Assembly: GCA_030151845.1 (NCBI GenBank)
Contig: JASLCM010000260.1
Location: 1-6,393 of the forward strand
Length of the DNA stretch: 6,393 bases
Direction: 5' to 3'
DNA from: Bacteroides sp.
GTDB lineage: Bacteria > Bacteroidota > Bacteroidia > Bacteroidales > Bacteroidaceae
This document shows, in pieces, positions 1-6,393 of the stretch. Each line of letters starts with the position of its first letter. The first letter of the stretch is position 1. Position numbers and translations under genes: made by a program. The notes beneath the pieces are model-generated. The model did not search any database, was not told the origin of the DNA, and worked only from the letters and a program-made list of their open reading frames with translations.

Positions 1-229
1 TGCACATCTTAGAGACTTCAGAACAAAGCTTGGTAAGAAAGTTGTAAGAGGAGAAGTTATAGGTGGGGTAGGTAGTACTGGAAAGAGCACGGGACCTCAT
101 CTACATTATGAGGTTCATGTTAAGGGACAGGTGGTAAATCCTGTGAACTACTATTTTATGGACCTTTCGCCTGAAGATTATGAGCGTATGATTCAGATAG
201 CTGCCAATCATGGCAAAGTGTTTGATTAA
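1..229 (+). CDS. M23 (LytM-type) metallopeptidase, C-terminal part, 5' end outside window
   Basis: The reading frame is open from base 2 (base 1 finishes a preceding codon) to a TAA at 227-229, giving the last 75 residues of a longer protein. What is visible is the end of a peptidase M23 domain: an AHL segment at the left edge matching the conserved YAHL-type histidine site, then GGVGSTGKSTGPHLHYEVH, which carries the HxH motif (the two histidines are at bases 98-100 and 104-106). In this family the first His of HxH is catalytic and the second binds zinc; the other zinc ligands (HxxxD) would lie upstream, out of view. The family cleaves peptide cross-bridges of peptidoglycan in the periplasm, or in inactive members activates amidases. 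The tail (VNPVNYYFMDLSPEDYERM) matches what I recall of Bacteroidales M23 proteins encoded next to a small MerR gene. Activity cannot be judged without the N-terminal part. Confidence 0.9.
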   Translation, partial: AHLRDFRTKLGKKVVRGEVIGGVGSTGKSTGPHLHYEVHVKGQVVNPVNYYFMDLSPEDYERMIQIAANHGKVFD

Positions 230-251
230 ATTGACAAAGAAAAAGAGCTGC

Positions 252-602
252 ATGAGAAGGAGAGAAGAACCATTACGTAAGAAACTCTACTATTCAATCA
301 AGGAGGTTGCTGCCTATTTTGATGTGAATGAATCCTTACTACGTTTTTGGGAGAAAGAGTTTCCTCATATTAAACCTAAAACGAATAGAGCAGGTACGCG
401 TAAGTATCAAAAAGAAGACATTGAAAAAATACAAGTGATTTATCACCTTGTAAAAGAGCGAGGTTTAACATTATCTGGTGCAAAACAGAGACTTAAACAC
501 AATAAAGAACTGACAAACAAAAATTTTGAAGTTGTAAAGAGTCTAAAGAGTATTCGAAATGAGCTCGCTCAAATGATTAAAGAGCTAGAAAAAGGTTCTT
601 AA
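252..602 (+). CDS. MerR-family DNA-binding transcriptional regulator
   Basis: This is a small regulator of 116 residues from the ATG at 252. Residues 12-33 form the MerR helix-turn-helix (YYSIKEVAAYFDVNESLLRFW), followed by the family's EKEFPHIKPK segment and a wing around TRKYQKEDIEKI (residues 49-60). Residues about 92-113 are a charged helix likely to form the dimer coiled coil. There is no effector-binding domain and no cysteine from this start onward, so metal or thiol sensing of the MerR/CueR/SoxR kind is not supported; the ligand and target are unknown. An in-frame ATG at 210 would add 14 residues and overlap the M23 gene by 20 nt. I prefer 252 because the extra residues (KCLIKLTKKKSC) do not look like family sequence, and 252 gives the usual length with a 22-nt gap. 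It probably shares a transcript with the M23 peptidase. Start uncertain, family secure. Confidence 0.88.
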   Translation: MRRREEPLRKKLYYSIKEVAAYFDVNESLLRFWEKEFPHIKPKTNRAGTRKYQKEDIEKIQVIYHLVKERGLTLSGAKQRLKHNKELTNKNFEVVKSLKSIRNELAQMIKELEKGS

Positions 603-622
603 TAAGTGAATGTCTATAAATA

Positions 623-2860
623 CTATTCTACTCTACTTGCAACCTTAATCGAAGGAATCTTTTTTAAACGTTTACATATTGTTTTTACATCTTCTGAATC
701 AAAAACATCCAGCTTAATATTGCCCTCAAAAATCCCATCGGTTGTAGCTATGTTAATATTCTTTATATTCGCTTTTAACTGACTAGATATAACCTCTGTC
801 ACTTCCCCTAAAAGTCCCACGGTATCAATTCCCTTGATATAGATAGAAACCTCAAAAGTTAAAATCTTTTTTGTATCCCATTTAGTGGCTAGAATCTTAT
901 TTCCAAAACTACTCTTAAGCTTAATAGCAGTTGGACATTGTCTCTTGTGTATATAGATACAGCCATCTTGCTCTTCTATATAACCAAGTACATCATCACC
1001 AGGAATAGGTTTGCAGCAGCTTGCTATCCTAACATTATCCTCAAAAGATTGCTCATTTAGCAAAAGGACTTTTTTGGTATTGATGTTTAATGTTTTACCA
1101 CTCCCTTTGTTTGGACTATTACTCTCTTTGTTTGAGCCAAAAGAGAAAGTTAAGTATCTTTTCCAGTTAGGACCTTGCTTCGCTTTGAGTTCCTCCAATA
1201 GATCTTCATCAAGAATAATGCTCTCACTACCTATAGCTGTAAAGAGATCCTCTTTCTTAGCCAAGCTATGCAGTGTGATTAATTTTTCTATGGTACTATT
1301 CTCTACTTTTAAACCGTTCTCCTTTAAAAAAGAGATTAACATTTTCTCCCCTTGGATTTGATTAGCTTTTCTTTGTTTTCTCAAAAAAGAGGCTATTTCT
1401 GTTTTAGCTTTAGCAGTAGTGGCATACTCTTCCCATTGAGGTTGAACACGCTCTGTTTTAGAAGAAAGGATTTCTACTTGATCTCCACTTTTTAAGATAT
1501 GGCTAAGAGGAACTAATTTGTGATTAACTTTTGCCCCAATGCAACGAAGTCCTAGGTCAGTGTGCAATGAGAAAGCAAAATCTAAAGCCGTAGAGTTTTG
1601 TGGCATTGTTTTAATGTCTCCTTTTGGAGTAAAAACAAAAATTTCAGAAGCAAATAGATTTAGCTTTATTGTATCTAGGAAATCCATAGCATCTGGCTCA
1701 GGATCATCAAGAATTTCTCGAATAGTTTCGAGCCATTTATCTAGCTCTCCTTGGTCTTCACTTCCTCCTCCCTCTTTGTACTTCCAATGTGCAGCAAGTC
1801 CCTGTTCGGCAACATCGTTCATTCTCTCACTCCGGATTTGCACTTCAATCCATTGTCCATTTGCTCCCATAAGAGTAACATGAAGAGCTTGATAGCCATT
1901 CGCTTTAGGATGATTTACCCAGTCTCTTAGTCGGTCAGGATGAGGCTTGTAAACCTTGGAAAGAGCAACGTAAATTTTGAAACAATCATTAAGCTCATCC
2001 TCTAACTGTTTGGGTTTGAAGATAACCCGTACCGCTAGAATATCATAAATCTCTTCGAAAGGGATATGTTTTGTTTGCATCTTTCTCCATATCGAGTAAA
2101 TAGATTTTATTCTAGCTTGAATTCTATATTGCAACCCCATGTTGTCAAGTTTCTCTTTAATTGGGGTTGTAAACTTCTTAAACACTTCATCGCGTGCAGT
2201 TGCTGTCTCTTTCAGTTTAAGCTGAATCTCTCTATACTCTTCTGGATGTTCATACTTAAAGCTTAAATCCTCGAGTTCAGTTTTAATTTTGTTTAATCCA
2301 AGTCTATGGGCTAAGGGGGCATATAAATAGAGTGTTTCCCCTGCTATTTTATATTGTTTATTAGGAAGTAGAGAACCTAAAGTCCTCATGTTGTGTAATC
2401 TGTCAGCAATTTTTATCAGGATAACTCGAATGTCATCCGACATGGTAAGTAAAAGCTTCTTAAAGTTTTCAGCTTGAGCAGATGCTCTATCCCCAAAAAT
2501 ACCACCTGATATTTTGGTTAGACCATCTACAATTTGAGCTATTTTAGGACCAAAAATATTGTTTATATCTTCGATGGTATAGTCTGTATCCTCAACAACA
2601 TCATGCAGTAGAGCAGCACATATTGAAGTAGAGCCTAACCCTATTTCGTTACAAACAATGGAGGCAACAGTGATAGGGTGCATGATGTAAGGTTCACCTG
2701 ATCTACGCTTAATCCCTTTATGTGCCTGATTTGCAAAATTAAACGCTTTGGTAATAATCTCCTTACGCTTTCTATGCTTAGTAGATAAATAATCATTAAG
2801 CAACTGCTGGAAAGCATTTTGAATCATTACCTCTTCGGCCAACTCTTTTTCATTCTTCAT
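623..2860 (-). CDS. rel: Bifunctional (p)ppGpp synthetase/hydrolase, RelA/SpoT (long RSH) family
   Basis: This cytoplasmic stringent-response enzyme makes (p)ppGpp from ATP and GDP/GTP and hydrolyses it. It has 745 residues from the ATG at 2860; positions below count from an in-frame TTG at 2872 (749 residues). The HD hydrolase domain (about 45-200) is intact: RRSGEPY, H65, H90-D91 with E94-D95 in LLHDVVEDT, and D157/N161 in IADRLHN. The synthetase domain (about 245-370) has RIKSIYSIWRKM, D278, Y327 and H331 in KANGYQALH, and E343 in EVQIR. The R-L-R-D at 314-317 resembles the RXKD signature of bifunctional enzymes rather than the EXDD of monofunctional RelA. A TGS domain (about 408-470), a helical region, a CC/H/C zinc-finger-like segment (C619, C620, H642, C646) and a C-terminal ACT domain (about 672-749) complete a full-length protein. 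I prefer the ATG because the TTG sits inside the purine-rich GAAGAGAG leader just before it. The gene ends in TAG, converging on merR. Confidence 0.96.
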   Translation of the reverse strand: MKNEKELAEEVMIQNAFQQLLNDYLSTKHRKRKEIITKAFNFANQAHKGIKRRSGEPYIMHPITVASIVCNEIGLGSTSICAALLHDVVEDTDYTIEDINNIFGPKIAQIVDGLTKISGGIFGDRASAQAENFKKLLLTMSDDIRVILIKIADRLHNMRTLGSLLPNKQYKIAGETLYLYAPLAHRLGLNKIKTELEDLSFKYEHPEEYREIQLKLKETATARDEVFKKFTTPIKEKLDNMGLQYRIQARIKSIYSIWRKMQTKHIPFEEIYDILAVRVIFKPKQLEDELNDCFKIYVALSKVYKPHPDRLRDWVNHPKANGYQALHVTLMGANGQWIEVQIRSERMNDVAEQGLAAHWKYKEGGGSEDQGELDKWLETIREILDDPEPDAMDFLDTIKLNLFASEIFVFTPKGDIKTMPQNSTALDFAFSLHTDLGLRCIGAKVNHKLVPLSHILKSGDQVEILSSKTERVQPQWEEYATTAKAKTEIASFLRKQRKANQIQGEKMLISFLKENGLKVENSTIEKLITLHSLAKKEDLFTAIGSESIILDEDLLEELKAKQGPNWKRYLTFSFGSNKESNSPNKGSGKTLNINTKKVLLLNEQSFEDNVRIASCCKPIPGDDVLGYIEEQDGCIYIHKRQCPTAIKLKSSFGNKILATKWDTKKILTFEVSIYIKGIDTVGLLGEVTEVISSQLKANIKNINIATTDGIFEGNIKLDVFDSEDVKTICKRLKKIPSIKVASRVE

Positions 2861-2886
2861 ATCTCTCTTCAATAATACAGTGTAAA

Positions 2887-2917
2887 CAAAAATAGGTAAA
2901 ATAAGTTGCAGAACAAC
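2887..2917 (-). promoter_or_regulatory. Predicted Bacteroidetes-type promoter of rel
   Basis: Read on the minus strand, TATTTTTG (2894 to 2887) matches the Bacteroidetes -7 consensus TAnnTTTG exactly. A GTTG (2917 to 2914), three of four bases of the -33 TTTG box, lies 19 nt upstream, within the usual 19-21 nt spacing. Transcription would start near 2881, leaving a leader of about 20 nt before the ATG at 2860. The site fills the only sizeable gap in the minus-strand cluster. As an internal control, the same 8-mer occurs inside rel at 2494-2501 and 2551-2558, but neither copy has a -33-like partner at the right distance. Inferred from sequence only. Confidence 0.6.
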
Positions 2918-2922
2918 GCTAC

Positions 2923-4200
2923 CTACTTGTATATTTTAAGTCGCTTTCCTGCAGAAATTCTATCTGATCTAAGATTATTCCATCTCTTTAGGTTTCTGAC
3001 TGAAACTCCAAACTTACTTGCTATTTTAGAAAGAGAATCTCCATTTCTAATCTTGTAATAGGTAGGTGTATTTTTGTTACCTGTCGTGTTGTTTGATTTA
3101 GTCTGGGTCTGGACTATTGCTCTATTTGTAAAGAACTCTGTTGCTTTGTAATCATAGATAGAGTCTTGCACATCAATAAAGCTACTAATTTGGTTTAAGG
3201 GAAGCCTGAGTGAGTATTGCTTGGTTGAATTCGCAGGAATAACCTCTTTTTTATATTGTGGGTTGAGGCTTTTGAGTTGTTCTAAGTCGATGTTACAAAG
3301 TTCAGCAACCTGCTTTAGATGTAACTTCTTACTGATCTGAATAGTGTCAGTATCCGCGGGAATATTGGTCTCCATTGGGCATATTTTATGGTCACAATAA
3401 TAGGTCATAATATAGTTTGCCGCAATAAAAGCAGGCACATACCCTCTGGTTTCCTTTGGGAGAAAGTTATATATTTTCCAATAGTCTGTTTCACCTCCAG
3501 ATCTTCTTATGGCTTTGTTTATGTTTCCTGGTCCACAATTATATGCAGCGATAACCAAGTTCCAATCTTTATATATCTCATAAAGTTCATTTAAATACCT
3601 AGCTGCTGCCCAAGATGATTTTATGGGATCTCGGCGATCATCTACTAAACTGTTTGATTCTAGTCCATAAATTTTTCCTGTGCCAATCATAAACTGCCAT
3701 AAGCCAACAGCACCAGCTCTAGAAGTAGCAATTGGGTTTAAAGCAGATTCTATAACTGGAAGATATTTTAGCTCCAAAGGGAGGTTGTAAGCATCCAATG
3801 CTTCTTCAAAGATAGGTATGTAGAAGTTACCAGCACTTAACATGAAAGATACTTGATGTCTCAGCCGATTAGCGTACATATCTATAAAAGCTCGTACAAC
3901 TTCATTATAAGGCATCTCCATAATAGAGGGGATTCGGGAAAGCCTATCGATATAAACAGAATCACTGAACAGCGGACTAGTTTCAGCTGTACTGCAACTT
4001 TCATCTGTTAAGAGGTAGTTCTTTACTTTCCACTCACTTAACAAACTATCAAGTGGGTATGTCATGCTTGAGGGTAAGTCGAAAATTTCTTCTTTGACTT
4101 CCCCATTGTTCTTAATCTCTACTCTTAATTCCTGAGCATATAGATTAAATGTACAAATAAAGAGTGCAAGGGTTAGGCTTAAAAGAGTTTTCTTGTTCAT
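2923..4200 (-). CDS. MltD-like membrane-bound/periplasmic lytic transglycosylase with C-terminal LysM domain
   Basis: This 425-residue exported enzyme is predicted to cleave the MurNAc-GlcNAc bond of peptidoglycan with 1,6-anhydro product formation, the reaction of SLT family 1 enzymes. A signal peptide covers residues 1-22 (hydrophobic core LLSLTLALFICTF, likely cut after LYA). The lysozyme-like SLT domain spans about 130-265, with the catalytic Glu at 151 in PVIES, GLWQF at 166-170 and AAYNCGPGN at 218-226. Residues 285-335 look like a degenerate LysM (QVAELCNIDLEQLKSLNP). A clear LysM is at 381-424 (YYKIRNGDSLSKIASKFGVS), a glycan-binding module. Cys16 lacks a proper lipobox (LFIC), so unlike E. 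coli MltD it is predicted to be a soluble periplasmic protein. It starts 15 nt after the DUF5683 gene with no clear Shine-Dalgarno, and most likely shares the parAB transcript. Domain order matches MltD, but I leave the symbol open because substrate choice cannot be read from sequence. Confidence 0.93.
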   Translation of the reverse strand: MNKKTLLSLTLALFICTFNLYAQELRVEIKNNGEVKEEIFDLPSSMTYPLDSLLSEWKVKNYLLTDESCSTAETSPLFSDSVYIDRLSRIPSIMEMPYNEVVRAFIDMYANRLRHQVSFMLSAGNFYIPIFEEALDAYNLPLELKYLPVIESALNPIATSRAGAVGLWQFMIGTGKIYGLESNSLVDDRRDPIKSSWAAARYLNELYEIYKDWNLVIAAYNCGPGNINKAIRRSGGETDYWKIYNFLPKETRGYVPAFIAANYIMTYYCDHKICPMETNIPADTDTIQISKKLHLKQVAELCNIDLEQLKSLNPQYKKEVIPANSTKQYSLRLPLNQISSFIDVQDSIYDYKATEFFTNRAIVQTQTKSNNTTGNKNTPTYYKIRNGDSLSKIASKFGVSVRNLKRWNNLRSDRISAGKRLKIYK

Positions 4201-4215
4201 TTGGTGTTTGCTTAA

Positions 4216-4944
4216 TTAAAATCGTAAACTGCATTGAATTCCTACAGATTGATTGGTGAATTTAGTACCATTATCTTTAAATATCGTAGGCTCAATTCTC
4301 ATACTTAAATCAGGTGTAATGTCAAAATTGGATAGTTCAGCATCCACATATGCATCCACTACCGATAAAACGTATACACCGATAAGTGCAAAGACACTTA
4401 AATCTCGATATCTCCTAAATCGGTCTTTTCTATTTTTTAAAAGAGTTTTTAGCTGACTTTCATTCCAATTGCTATTGGGGGGAAGTAAGTCTAAAAAACT
4501 ATTGGTGTTAGGGTTGTCATCCATGATGTCTCGATAGGCTTGTGCATAATCTTTGTATGTTTTGTTGTTCCAACTTATAGCGTATGCACATCCAGCAAAT
4601 CCACCATAAAAAATAGGTAACTTCCAGTACTTCTTGTTGTATATTTGTCCACCGCCAGGAATGATTAAGGCTAGCCATGTTGCCTTTTGAGGGTCAGGTA
4701 TCCATTGCTTGGTCTCTACTTGTTGTGTAGGAGAGACAGAATCAACAACAGCTGGAGTAGGTATTAGTTCGTGGTCCTCTATTTCTACTTGCGTTGGGAC
4801 TGTATCTTTTTGCTCAATGGGGCTAACAAGTGTATCTCCATAAGAGTAAAATTCTTTTGAAGTTGCAAATGCAGGCTGTATTCCACTGAAAAGGAGGGAG
4901 ATTAAAGCTGCCCAGTATATCTTAAAACAGTTTATTCTACTCAT
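4216..4944 (-). CDS. DUF5683 domain-containing membrane protein, function unknown
   Basis: This 242-residue envelope protein has no assigned function. An N-terminal signal-like segment (residues 11-27, ending in PAFA) precedes a low-complexity, Thr/Pro/Glu-rich stretch (about 28-80) that looks disordered. The conserved part begins at WIPDPQKATWLALIIPGGGQIYNKKYWK split over residues 81-108; the PGGGQIYNKKYWKLPIFYGG pattern is the hallmark I use for the DUF5683 call and resembles the glycine/tyrosine signature of TM2-type membrane hairpins. Hydrophobic segments at about 109-125 and 182-199 are candidate membrane spans, separated by a charged stretch with KNRKDRFRRYRDL (170-182). The C-terminus ends in alternating polar/hydrophobic residues and a terminal Phe. 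Its ATG directly follows the parB stop (TAA then ATG, no gap), implying coupled translation, and mltD starts 15 nt after it. Envelope location is likely; any role in linking segregation to wall synthesis is only suggested by context. Confidence 0.85.
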   Translation of the reverse strand: MSRINCFKIYWAALISLLFSGIQPAFATSKEFYSYGDTLVSPIEQKDTVPTQVEIEDHELIPTPAVVDSVSPTQQVETKQWIPDPQKATWLALIIPGGGQIYNKKYWKLPIFYGGFAGCAYAISWNNKTYKDYAQAYRDIMDDNPNTNSFLDLLPPNSNWNESQLKTLLKNRKDRFRRYRDLSVFALIGVYVLSVVDAYVDAELSNFDITPDLSMRIEPTIFKDNGTKFTNQSVGIQCSLRF

Positions 4945-5823
4945 TTATTTTTTTAGAGTGTCAAAAATCTCAATGATTCGCTCAAGCTCCTCTTCGTTTT
5001 TAAAGGGGATACTGATTTTCCCTTTTCCTTTACTTGAGCAGGTTAACTGAACCTTAGTATTGAAAAAACCAGATAAATGTTTTTTTAATAGGTTGAATTC
5101 TTCAGGTAACTTTGTTTTTTTATTCTCTTTTTGGGGTTTATTTTCTTCCCCAGCATTTATAGCTTTAACTAGTTCTTCAACTTTTCGAACAGAAAGCTCC
5201 TTCTCTAGAATCTCCTCCAGCAAGTCAACTTGTAGCTTGGGATCTTGTAAAGGAAGTAGTGCTCTCGCATGTCCCATATCTATTAGCTTATTTCTTAAAG
5301 CCATTTGAACCTGGGCAGGTAGTTTAAGTAATCGAATATAATTTGCTATTGTAGTTCTTTTCTTACCAACACGTTCACTCAATCGCTCCTGTGTAAGTTT
5401 ATATTCATCGAGTAGATGTTGATAAGCTAATGCAATTTCTATTGCATTTAAATCTTCTCTTTGAATGTTTTCAATAAGAGCCATTTCTACGACATTTTCG
5501 TCATCGGCAGTTCGAATGTAAGCAGGGATAGTTTTCAATCCAGCCATGATAGAGGCTCGATACCTTCTCTCTCCTGCTATAATCTGATATTCATCTTCCG
5601 AAACTTCTCTTAGAGTGATGGGTTGGATTATACCAACTTCTGAGATGGAGTCTGCTAATTCCTGTAGGGCAGTAACATCAAACTCTCTTCTAGGTTGGTG
5701 TGGATTAACAGCAATTTTTGCTAATTCTATTTCATTGATTGAAGAGGAGCCTTCGGTTTGCACATCATCCATTGAGAGTAAAGCGTCTAATCCTCGTCCT
5801 AATGCATTCCTTTTTTGTGCCAT
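4945..5823 (-). CDS. parB: Chromosome-partitioning protein ParB (Spo0J family)
   Basis: This 292-residue DNA-binding CTPase would load at parS sites near the origin, slide as a clamp and stimulate ParA. Residues 4-16 (KRNALGRGLDALL) are the basic N-terminal peptide that activates ParA ATPase in the family. The CTP-binding ParB/Srx fold spans about 30-120, with NPHQPR at 40-45, GERRYRA at 84-90 and ENIQRED at 118-124. The central helix-turn-helix is around 143-165 (LTQERLSERVGKKRTTIANYIRLL region), followed by GHARALL at 184-190. A lysine-rich linker (about 228-239) leads to the C-terminal dimerisation domain (240-292). All expected blocks are present and length is normal for a chromosomal ParB. 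The start at 5823 lies 7 nt after the parA stop, and its own stop abuts the next gene. Chromosomal rather than plasmid origin is supported by the neighbouring housekeeping genes. Confidence 0.97.
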   Translation of the reverse strand: MAQKRNALGRGLDALLSMDDVQTEGSSSINEIELAKIAVNPHQPRREFDVTALQELADSISEVGIIQPITLREVSEDEYQIIAGERRYRASIMAGLKTIPAYIRTADDENVVEMALIENIQREDLNAIEIALAYQHLLDEYKLTQERLSERVGKKRTTIANYIRLLKLPAQVQMALRNKLIDMGHARALLPLQDPKLQVDLLEEILEKELSVRKVEELVKAINAGEENKPQKENKKTKLPEEFNLLKKHLSGFFNTKVQLTCSSKGKGKISIPFKNEEELERIIEIFDTLKK

Positions 5824-5830
5824 ATCTTCG

Positions 5831-6393
5831 TTATTTCTTTTCGTTTTTCTTAATAATCTCTTTTGCCAGTGCTAAGTGATTTTTTGCCCCATTAGAATCT
5901 GCATCATAAAGAATAGTAGGTAAGCCATAGCTTGGAGCTTCACTTAGTTTTACATTACGCTGTATTACAGTCTTAAAGACAAGCTCTTGGAAATGTTTTT
6001 TCACCTCATCGTAGATTTGATTTGCTTGTCGAAGTCTAGAATCGTACATTGTTAAAAGAAATCCCTCAATTTCTAGGTAAGGGTTCAGTTTTCCTTTAAT
6101 GATTTTGATAGTGTTTAGTAACTTACTAATACCCTCTAGCGCGAAGTACTCCGCTTGTACTGGAATAATAATAGAGTCGGCAGCTGTAAGCGAATTTACT
6201 GTAATAAGCCCTAATGAGGGGGAGCAATCTATTAAAATATAATCAAAATCCTCTTTTAAAGGAGTTAAAATTTCTTTTAAAATTTTCTCTCTGTTTTGAA
6301 GATTAAGCATCTCTATCTCTGCACCTACTAGGTTAATGTGAGATGCTATCACTTTTAAAGTGTCGATATCTGTATCGTGAATTGCTTTTTTAA
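5831..6393 (-). CDS. parA: Chromosome-partitioning ATPase ParA (Soj family), C-terminal part, 5' end outside window
   Basis: The frame stays open from the right edge (first full codon 6391-6389) to TAA at 5833-5831, giving the last 186 residues of a protein normally about 255 long. The deviant Walker A (KGGVGKT-type) would lie beyond the edge and is not seen. Visible blocks are IHDTDIDTLKVI at the edge, the Walker B-like segment FDYILIDCSPSLG, then PVQAEYFALEG, GFLLTMYDSR, and the C-terminal signature VIQRNVKLSEAPSYGLPTILYD, all typical of ParA/Soj. The codon at 6352 is an internal GTG (valine), not the start. The enzyme is an ATP-dependent dimer that binds nucleoid DNA and moves ParB-parS complexes; ParB promotes its hydrolysis. 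It is the first gene of the cluster seen here, so the cluster's main promoter should lie to the right of the window. Confidence 0.96.
   Translation of the reverse strand, partial: KKAIHDTDIDTLKVIASHINLVGAEIEMLNLQNREKILKEILTPLKEDFDYILIDCSPSLGLITVNSLTAADSIIIPVQAEYFALEGISKLLNTIKIIKGKLNPYLEIEGFLLTMYDSRLRQANQIYDEVKKHFQELVFKTVIQRNVKLSEAPSYGLPTILYDADSNGAKNHLALAKEIIKKNEKK

Noticed and set aside
1011..1883. Open frames of about 115 codons on the plus strand opposite rel (1011-1361 and 1539-1883).
   Set aside because: They lie wholly antisense to strongly conserved rel domains, are rich in Ser/Phe as expected from reverse-strand reading, and show no recognisable motif.
2494..2558. Two further TATTTTTG matches on the minus strand inside rel (2494-2501 and 2551-2558), considered as internal promoters.
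   Set aside because: Neither has a TTTG/TTG box 19-21 nt upstream, and both are within conserved coding sequence.
2905..2917. Small inverted repeat GTTG-CAGAA-CAAC overlapping the proposed rel -33 box, considered as an operator.
   Set aside because: A 4-bp stem is too short to distinguish from chance in this sequence and no regulator family is implied.
3487..3494. TGTTTCAC, half of the parS consensus TGTTNCACGTGAAACA, inside the mltD-like gene near parB.
   Set aside because: The right half does not follow (CTCCAGAT instead of GTGAAACA), so it is a half-site only and likely chance. No full parS-like palindrome was seen in the window.
2066..5875. Further short plus-strand open frames opposite rel, mltD, the DUF5683 gene and parB.
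   Set aside because: All are antisense to well-supported genes and have no domain features; treated as shadows.
6350..6352. GTG at 6352 as the start of a short ParA-like protein of 173 residues.
   Set aside because: The frame continues without a stop to the window edge with ParA-like sequence (IHDTDIDTLKVI), so this is an internal valine codon of a gene cut by the edge.

Overview
The window is an ordinary chromosomal stretch from a member of the Bacteroidota, most likely the order Bacteroidales. Three things point there: an AT-rich sequence with few Shine-Dalgarno sites; a promoter matching the Bacteroidetes -33/-7 form (a TTTG-like box, a 19-nt spacer, then TAnnTTTG) in front of the rel gene; and the gene order parA - parB - DUF5683 protein - MltD-like lytic transglycosylase - RelA/SpoT, with a separate M23 peptidase - MerR pair, which I recall as characteristic of that order. 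The genus cannot be resolved from this sequence alone.

Layout. Bases 1-602 are on the plus strand: the 3' end of an M23 (LytM-type) peptidase gene whose beginning lies left of the window, then a small MerR-family regulator. Bases 623-6393 are on the minus strand. In transcription order (right to left) they hold the 3' part of parA (cut by the right edge), parB, a DUF5683 membrane-protein gene, an MltD-like transglycosylase with a C-terminal LysM domain, and a full-length bifunctional (p)ppGpp synthetase/hydrolase. The merR and rel genes converge on a 20-bp gap. No stretch longer than about 65 bp is without a gene. I saw no RNA genes, insertion sequences, CRISPR repeats, phage genes or broken genes.

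How the genes fit together. ParA and ParB form the chromosome-partitioning pair. Gaps of 7, 0 and 15 nt link parA, parB, the DUF5683 gene and mltD, so these four are very probably one transcript, placing a chromosome-segregation module with an envelope protein and a peptidoglycan-cleaving enzyme. rel follows after 62 bp (counting from its preferred ATG) and appears to have its own promoter, so the stringent-response enzyme could be expressed both by read-through and independently. The M23 peptidase also acts on peptidoglycan, so the window carries two wall-cleaving enzymes in separate transcription units.

I found no convincing undescribed system. The items most worth a second look are the uncharacterised DUF5683 protein translationally abutted to parB, the rel promoter, and the convergent merR/rel junction that lacks a visible terminator.
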